This document shows positions 7,573 to 11,616 of a DNA stretch of 11,616 nt, piece by piece (the first letter of the stretch is position 1; every line of letters starts with the position of its first letter). A program made the position numbers and the translations under genes. The notes beneath the pieces are model-generated. The model searched no databases and was not told where the DNA came from. It saw nothing but the letters and a program-made list of their open reading frames with translations. The stretch comes from Bordetella parapertussis (lineage in GTDB: Bacteria > Cyanobacteriota > Cyanobacteriia > PCC-6307 > Cyanobiaceae): the NCBI GenBank assembly GCA_943324725.2, contig CALPMR020000069.1, forward strand, positions 1-11,616, in the 5' to 3' direction.

Positions 7573-7983
7573 TCAGCAGCCCCGGCCACCCGCGGCTGGA
7601 TCCGGGAGCTCAACCGACTGCCACTCCTCCTCCTCGACAAGGGAGAGGGCAAAGCCCACATGCACCAGCACCCGGTCCCCCACCCGGGCCTCGGGCAGAC
7701 AGGCCAGGCTCACCTGCTGGCGCACGCCACCGAAATCGACCTCAGCGACGCGCCAGAGGGGATCCAGAGCCGGAGCGCTCAGAGGTGAATCCGGCAGAGG
7801 TGAATCAGGTGCAGGCGCAGCGGCCGGTGAGGAGGCAGGCGGTGGTGGGGCAGACAAGGACGAGCCAGGTAATCGCACGGCAGGCCGTGGCACGGCAGGC
7901 CGTGGCACGGCAGGCAGTGGCGCGGCAGGCAGTGGCTGGCCATCGCTGATGGTGAGGATCTCTCCAGAGACGGCCAGGCACAT
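7573..7983 (-). CDS. hypC: [NiFe]-hydrogenase maturation chaperone HypC with a large low-complexity insert
   Basis: HypC is a small cytoplasmic chaperone that, with HypD, carries the Fe(CN)2CO unit and delivers it to the hydrogenase large-subunit precursor. The protein begins MCLAVSGEI, with the essential Cys2, and its second half holds the family core AEVDFGGVRQQVSL and VGDRVLVHVGFALS, with conserved His108. Between them, at about residues 16-76, lies a Pro/Ala/Ser-rich stretch built from pentapeptide repeats (AVPRP, then PDSPL). It raises the length to 136 residues against roughly 75-95 in most relatives. The reading frame is open throughout and both conserved ends are in frame, so it looks like an expanded gene rather than a broken one. 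The ATG is fixed by Cys2. It follows hypF by 23 bp, probably in one transcript, and its stop lies 24 bp from the stop of the convergent cyclase gene. Confidence 0.93.
   Translation of the reverse strand: MCLAVSGEILTISDGQPLPAAPLPAVPRPAVPRPAVRLPGSSLSAPPPPASSPAAAPAPDSPLPDSPLSAPALDPLWRVAEVDFGGVRQQVSLACLPEARVGDRVLVHVGFALSLVEEEEWQSVELPDPAAGGRGC
7781..7810 (-). repeat. 15-bp direct repeat, 2 copies, in hypC
   Basis: agaggtgaatccggc is followed at once by agaggtgaatcaggt. In the hypC frame they give the duplicated pentapeptide PDSPL/PDSPL near residues 58-68, at the C-terminal side of the low-complexity insert. Confidence 0.8.
7876..7935 (-). repeat. 15-bp tandem repeat, 4 copies, in hypC
   Basis: Two exact cacggcaggccgtgg units are followed by cacggcaggcagtgg and cgcggcaggcagtgg. 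Read in hypC they encode successive Pro/Ala pentapeptides (for example AVPRP) at about residues 17-36, directly after the conserved N-terminal segment. Confidence 0.92.
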
Positions 7984-8006
7984 GGAGCGGACCTGGAACG
8001 GAGGAT

Positions 8007-10676
8007 CTACAAGGGTGTTCTAGCCAGCCCCCGCCGCCCAGCCCACACCTGGCCCAGGGCCAGGCCACCGTCGTTGCTGGGCACCTGCTGCGACCACCAC
8101 GGCTGCAGGCCCCGTCGCCGCAGGCCGGTGCTGGCGGCCTCCAGCAGCAGGCGGTTCTGGAAACAGCCGCCCGCCAGGGCCACACGGCGCTGATCGGCGG
8201 CCAGCTCCAGGCGATCGGCCCAGGCCGCCAGGGCACTGGCCAGCCCCTCGGCCAGATCCTGGTGAAAGCGGGCCGCCAGCCGTTCAGACGGGGTCCCCGC
8301 CGCAACCCCGTCCAGCAGCCGCAGCAGCAACGGCCGCCAATCGAGCCAGCAACGGGGGGCACTGCCCGCAGGAGAGCGCAGCGGCAGCCGGTCGTCGTCG
8401 CCCCTGGCAGCCGCCAGCTCCCCGGCCCCTGAGGCGCTGCCGGCAACGGCCCGGGCCGCCGCCCCCTGCAGCCGCAGGCCCCCTTCGCCCTCGTAACCGA
8501 GCACCTGAACCAGACCCAACAGCGAAGCCATCCCATCGAACAGGCGCCCGCCGCTGGAGCACAGCGGCGCCTGGCAGCCGGCGGCCACCGCCTGGCAGAG
8601 CAGGGCCAGATCCGCCGCGGCAAAAGCCTGGCGGGTTCTCCAGGCGCCGGGATGGTCGAGGGCATCAGCCGCCAGCAGCAGCCCCAGGGCCGCCCGGCGC
8701 GGCTCCGCCATCGCCCGTTCACCACCCGGCAAGGGGAACGGCCGCAATCCGGCCAGGTGCTCGGCCCGCCAGGTCCCGCCGTCACTGGCATTGCTGATCA
8801 ACAGCAATTCGCCTCCCCAGAGGCGCACGGGACGATCATCTGGGTCCGCCCAGAGCTCGGCGACGCCGCTGGGGCTCGCCCCGATGGGACTGACCCCGGT
8901 GGGGTTGGTCTCGGCCAGCAGCGGCTCCCCGTAGCCGAGCCCATCGAAGGCTGCCACCAGCAGCGGTGGCTCCAGGCCGTGCTCAGCCATCACCGCCAGA
9001 CCATGGGCCAGATGGTGCTGCACGCTGCCCAGCCGCAGGCCACTGGAGCGGGCCAGCTGGTGGCTGAGGTAGCCCGGATGGGCATCACAGATGAGCGTGA
9101 TGGGCAGCGACCCCAGCCCTGGCTGCAGCTCCGGGATGGCCCCCCGGGCCGTGGAACTCGCCTCCGGCCCTGGGGTCAGCGACCCTGGGGTCAGCGACCC
9201 GGGGGTCAGCGACCCGGGGGTCAGCGACCCAGGGACCAGCTGGTCCAACGACACCCCGGTGAGCTCCGCCAGACCCTGCACCAGGCGCTCCTGGCAGCGC
9301 CGATCAGCCAGATCGCCCAGATGGGGCGCCAGCCAGAGGCGATCGCCCAATGCCAATCCCGGCGCACACTTGAGATCCCCCGAGAGCGCCAGCAGGGGCG
9401 GGCCCGCCGGCAGGGACGGGTCAGCCGCCGGCAGGGGCAGGGGCTCGGGGGCATAGCCCCGGGCCCGGCGCAACAGCAGCGGCCGCCCCTCCATCACCTG
9501 CAGCAACGAGTCATCCAGGGGCCGGGCGATCGGCCGGTCATGCACCAGATAGGCATCGGCGATACCGGCGAGCCGATGGCGCGCCTCGAGCGGATCGATG
9601 CAGAGGGGTTCACCGCTGCGATTGCCGCTAGTGGCCACCAGCGGCCGGCCCAGACGTTGGACCAGCAGGTGATGCAGCGCTGAAGCCGGCCGCATCACCC
9701 CCAGAGCCGGGCTGCCCGGAGCCACCCCGGGCCAGAGCTCCAGCGGCGCCGGGCGACGGCGCAGCAGCACAATCGGCGCCGCCCCATCCCGCAGAGCCAG
9801 ACGCTCGGCCGCGTCGATCCAGACCGCCGCCGCCAGCCAGGCCTCATCGGCCACCAGCAGGGCGAAGGGCTTGGCTGGCCGCCGCTTGCGTCGTCGCAGC
9901 CGGGCCACAGCATCCGGATTGGTGGCATCCACCAGCAACTGAAAGCCCCCCACCCCCTGCAGCGCCAGGATCCGGCCGGCCGCCAACAGCTCGCAGGCCC
10001 CTCCCAGGGGATCAACCTGGTGCTGAGCCCGAGAATCGGCCAGGGACGCGGGCTCGCCACTCGCCTGGCCCTGGTGATCCCAGAGGCACAGCCGCGGCCC
10101 GCAAGCGGGGCAGCTGATCGTCTCGGCGTGAAAACGGCGATCGCCGGGATCGGCGAACTCCCGCCGGCAGGCCTCGCACGGCACAAAGCCGGCCAGGGTG
10201 GTGTGGGCGCGCCGGTAGGGGCGAGCCAGGGCGATGCTGTAGCGGGGGCCGCAGCGGGCACAGCTGATGAAGGGATCGCCAAAGCGGCGACTGCCGGGAT
10301 CCTCCAGCTCCGCCAGGCAAACGGCGCAGGGGGCGCGATCGGGCGCCAGGCTGGGGGCGTACCAACCCACCCCCAACGGCTGCCGTGGGCCGGCCTCGAT
10401 CCGCACCCCCTGGCCCCGGGCCGCCATCGCTGGGCCCCAGTGCGGCAGCAGGGGCTCCAACCGGGCCGGCGCCGGCAGCTCCGCCACCAGACGGCGCAGG
10501 AAGCACTGCAGCTGCGGGCGGGGGCCGGAGAGCTGCAGTGACACCCCATCGCCGCCGTTGATCAGGGCGCCATCGAGAGCCAGCTCCGTCGCCAGCCGGT
10601 ACACCCAGGGGCGAAAGCCCACACCCTGAACCACACCGCGGCACAGCAGACGCAGGCCGGCGGCCTCACCGCTCAT
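8007..10676 (-). CDS. hypF: Carbamoyltransferase HypF, [NiFe]-hydrogenase maturation
   Basis: HypF uses carbamoyl phosphate and ATP to make a carbamoyl adenylate and transfers the carbamoyl group to the C-terminal Cys of HypE, the source of the cyanide ligands of the active site. The 889-residue protein has all family domains. The acylphosphatase-like domain (about 8-95) has VVQGVGFRPWVYRLA. Four zinc-finger pairs follow: C117/C120, C139/C142, C167/C170 and C189/C192. Then come a YrdC-like domain (about 225-410, with KRRPAKPFALLV and LVATSGNRSGEP) and a Kae1-like domain with DAHPGYLSHQLA, Q553-HHLAH, FDGLGYG, LWGGEL and SNDGGLALGQ. Relatives have about 750-790 residues; the excess comes largely from repeat inserts at 478-502 and about 585-615 and a loop near 741-775. 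The ATG at 10676 is preferred over one 28 codons upstream because it overlaps the hypB stop (ATGA) and starts just before the acylphosphatase domain. The middle residue of the usual HHHAH is Leu. Confidence 0.96.
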   Translation of the reverse strand: MSGEAAGLRLLCRGVVQGVGFRPWVYRLATELALDGALINGGDGVSLQLSGPRPQLQCFLRRLVAELPAPARLEPLLPHWGPAMAARGQGVRIEAGPRQPLGVGWYAPSLAPDRAPCAVCLAELEDPGSRRFGDPFISCARCGPRYSIALARPYRRAHTTLAGFVPCEACRREFADPGDRRFHAETISCPACGPRLCLWDHQGQASGEPASLADSRAQHQVDPLGGACELLAAGRILALQGVGGFQLLVDATNPDAVARLRRRKRRPAKPFALLVADEAWLAAAVWIDAAERLALRDGAAPIVLLRRRPAPLELWPGVAPGSPALGVMRPASALHHLLVQRLGRPLVATSGNRSGEPLCIDPLEARHRLAGIADAYLVHDRPIARPLDDSLLQVMEGRPLLLRRARGYAPEPLPLPAADPSLPAGPPLLALSGDLKCAPGLALGDRLWLAPHLGDLADRRCQERLVQGLAELTGVSLDQLVPGSLTPGSLTPGSLTPGSLTPGPEASSTARGAIPELQPGLGSLPITLICDAHPGYLSHQLARSSGLRLGSVQHHLAHGLAVMAEHGLEPPLLVAAFDGLGYGEPLLAETNPTGVSPIGASPSGVAELWADPDDRPVRLWGGELLLISNASDGGTWRAEHLAGLRPFPLPGGERAMAEPRRAALGLLLAADALDHPGAWRTRQAFAAADLALLCQAVAAGCQAPLCSSGGRLFDGMASLLGLVQVLGYEGEGGLRLQGAAARAVAGSASGAGELAAARGDDDRLPLRSPAGSAPRCWLDWRPLLLRLLDGVAAGTPSERLAARFHQDLAEGLASALAAWADRLELAADQRRVALAGGCFQNRLLLEAASTGLRRRGLQPWWSQQVPSNDGGLALGQVWAGRRGLARTPL
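8870..8914 (-). repeat. Degenerate 15-bp tandem repeat, 3 copies, in the hypF Kae1-like domain
   Basis: Units tggggctcgccccga, tgggactgaccccgg and tggggttggtctcgg are in frame and encode N/S-P-T/I/S-G-type pentapeptides at about residues 588-603. They fall between FDGLGYG and LWGGEL, which are nearly adjacent in most relatives. Confidence 0.7.
9171..9245 (-). repeat. 15-bp tandem repeat, 4 full copies plus a degenerate one, in hypF
   Basis: Two tggggtcagcgaccc units, two gggggtcagcgaccc units and a decayed fifth unit encode PGSLT repeated, at about residues 478-502. The position is between the YrdC-like and Kae1-like parts, where an inter-domain linker is expected. Confidence 0.94.
9339..9346. 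repeat. HIP1 octamer GCGATCGC
   Basis: Third exact copy of the cyanobacterial octamer, within hypF. Confidence 0.75.
10137..10144. repeat. HIP1 octamer GCGATCGC
   Basis: Fourth exact copy of the cyanobacterial octamer, within hypF in the zinc-finger coding region. Confidence 0.75.
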
Positions 10677-11557
10677 GCCGGCAGGGACTTCGATGGCAGG
10701 GGCAAGGGCAACAGCGCCTCCAGCAGGGCCTCGATGCCGGCGCCCGTGCGGGCGGAACACTCGAACACCCGCGCCTTCGGCGCCACCGTGGTGATCGCCC
10801 GCAGCGCCTGGGGCCGATCGAAGGCCACCGCTTCGGCCAGGTCGCTCTTGCTGATCACCACCAGGTCGGCGGAGTGGAACAAGGCGGGATATTTCAGCGG
10901 CTTGTCCTCGCCCTCGCCGGCCGCCAGCAGCACCAGCCGCAGGCTCTCACCGAGGTCGTAGGCGGCGGGACAGACCAGATTGCCGACGTTTTCAATCAGC
11001 AGCAGCTCCAACTCCGCCAGGGGCTGGCCCTGGGCCTCGAGGGCATCGACGGCCCGCTGCACCATCGCCGCCTCAAGATGGCAGGCCTGGCCGGTGGTGA
11101 TCTGCACCGCCGGCAGGCCGGCGGCCCGCAGGCGGCGAGCGTCGTTGTCGGTGGCCAGATCGCCGACGATCACCGCCATCGCTACCCGGGATGAGCGGGC
11201 CAGCTGCTCCAGCAGCGCCGTCTTGCCGGAACCGGGAGACGAGAGCAGGTTCACCACCGTCACCCCCGCCGCCGCAAAGCGCTGGCGGTTGACGGCGGCC
11301 TGGGCGTCGTTGTGGGCCAGGAGCCGATCGGCCAGCGTCAGCAACCGGGGTGGCAACGGCAGCTGGAGAGGCAACGACACAGCAGCCTCGACGTGCTGAT
11401 GATCGTCCTGCCGATGGTCGTGCGGCGGATGGTGGTGCGACGAATCGATGTGGGGAGAATGGTGATGATCAAGGCGGTCCGGGTCGGGACGAGCGCTGAC
11501 CCCGGAAACCACAACAGCCTCAGGATCCCGACGGCCGCAGTTGCAATCCACACACAT
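10673..11557 (-). CDS. hypB: Nickel-inserting GTPase HypB, with histidine-rich N-terminus
   Basis: HypB is a cytoplasmic GTPase that, with HypA, supplies nickel to the [NiFe]-hydrogenase large subunit. The 294-residue protein starts with the CxxCxC nickel motif (C2, C5, C7). A histidine-rich stretch at about 31-55 with 11 His could store or buffer nickel. The GTPase domain shows the P-loop SPGSGKT (107-113), the second metal site C159-H160 in TGQACHLEA and C196 in ENVGNLVCP, and SKSDL (236-240) in place of the usual NKxD base-recognition motif. The ATG is fixed by the Cys motif right behind it, an AGGAG 10 nt upstream, and an in-frame TAG at 11612-11614. The TGA overlaps the hypF ATG by 4 bp, and hypF has no Shine-Dalgarno of its own, so the two are probably translated together. 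The order hypB-hypF-hypC suggests hypA may lie just outside the window. Confidence 0.97.
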   Translation of the reverse strand: MCVDCNCGRRDPEAVVVSGVSARPDPDRLDHHHSPHIDSSHHHPPHDHRQDDHQHVEAAVSLPLQLPLPPRLLTLADRLLAHNDAQAAVNRQRFAAAGVTVVNLLSSPGSGKTALLEQLARSSRVAMAVIVGDLATDNDARRLRAAGLPAVQITTGQACHLEAAMVQRAVDALEAQGQPLAELELLLIENVGNLVCPAAYDLGESLRLVLLAAGEGEDKPLKYPALFHSADLVVISKSDLAEAVAFDRPQALRAITTVAPKARVFECSARTGAGIEALLEALLPLPLPSKSLPA

Positions 11558-11567
11558 GGCCAGTCCA

Positions 11568-11572
11568 CTCCT
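11568..11572 (-). promoter_or_regulatory. Ribosome-binding site of hypB
   Basis: AGGAG on the minus strand, 10 nt before the hypB ATG, is the only good Shine-Dalgarno sequence among the starts in this window and supports the chosen start. The remaining bases to the right edge show no promoter or gene end that can be assigned with confidence. Confidence 0.6.
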
Positions 11573-11616
11573 GACGGCGGCCCCGGACGGAAGGCCCCCG
11601 AGCCCCCGACGCTAGC

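Noticed and set aside
7805..8791. A 328-codon minus-strand frame overlapping hypF and hypC in another frame
   Set aside because: It is rich in Arg, Trp, Cys and Pro from out-of-frame reading. The hypF and hypC frames over the same bases contain the conserved motifs.
857..9245. The tandem repeats as a CRISPR array or mobile element
   Set aside because: The units are directly abutting without spacers, differ between sites and stay in frame with conserved genes. No cas genes, transposase or terminal inverted repeats are present.
10677..10760. Upstream ATG extending HypF by 28 residues
   Set aside because: The extension would overlap hypB by 84 bp and has no resemblance to HypF, whereas the ATG at 10676 gives an ATGA overlap right before the acylphosphatase domain.
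11558..11616. C-terminal end of hypA at the right edge
   Set aside because: A TAG in one frame at 11612-11614 could be its stop, but only a few bases lie beyond it, so no coding sequence can be recognised.

Overview
The window comes from a GC-rich bacterium and most likely from a unicellular cyanobacterium of the Synechococcus/Cyanobium type. Three things support this. The octamer GCGATCGC (HIP1, typical of many cyanobacterial genomes) occurs four times, well above chance for this base composition. The NifJ-type pyruvate:flavodoxin/ferredoxin oxidoreductase and the hydrogenase-maturation genes match the fermentative, bidirectional-hydrogenase physiology of such organisms. Start sites mostly lack strong Shine-Dalgarno sequences. 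The lineage is an inference; no rRNA or phylogenetic marker is present.

Layout. (1) 1-2857, minus strand: nifJ, cut off at its 3' end by the window edge, with about the first 952 residues visible. (2) 2858-3004: a 147-bp divergent intergenic region with weak promoter-like elements and one perfect short palindrome. (3) 3005-7548, plus strand: two membrane-bound cyclic-di-GMP enzymes joined by an ATGA stop/start overlap. The first is a CACHE-like/GGDEF/EAL protein with all catalytic motifs and an intact RxxD inhibitory site. The second is a CACHE/HAMP/GGDEF diguanylate cyclase whose inhibitory site is changed. (4) 7549-7572: a 24-bp convergent gap. (5) 7573-11557, minus strand: hypB-hypF-hypC, maturation factors for [NiFe] hydrogenase. 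hypB and hypF overlap by ATGA, and hypF to hypC is 23 bp. The 59 bp after hypB at the right edge hold a ribosome-binding site and an in-frame stop. hypA may lie just outside, but this cannot be seen.

How the genes fit together. NifJ oxidises pyruvate to acetyl-CoA and passes electrons to ferredoxin or flavodoxin. HypB inserts nickel, HypF makes the carbamoyl group that becomes the cyanide ligand, and HypC carries the iron-ligand complex; all serve a [NiFe] hydrogenase encoded elsewhere. The two flanks therefore form a dark-fermentation and hydrogen module. The c-di-GMP pair between them is a signalling unit whose link to this metabolism is only positional.

The most unusual feature is structural. 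Short in-frame tandem repeats of 15 bp (18 bp in one gene) sit inside four otherwise conserved, unrelated genes: nifJ, the GGDEF-EAL gene, hypF (two places) and hypC (two places). Each adds a Pro/Ala/Ser/Gly-rich stretch in a linker, loop or terminus. hypC is the extreme case: a protein usually of about 80 residues is 136 residues long because of a low-complexity insert of about 60 residues. I found no mobile element, CRISPR array, RNA gene or defence system, and no evidence of a wholly new multi-gene system.
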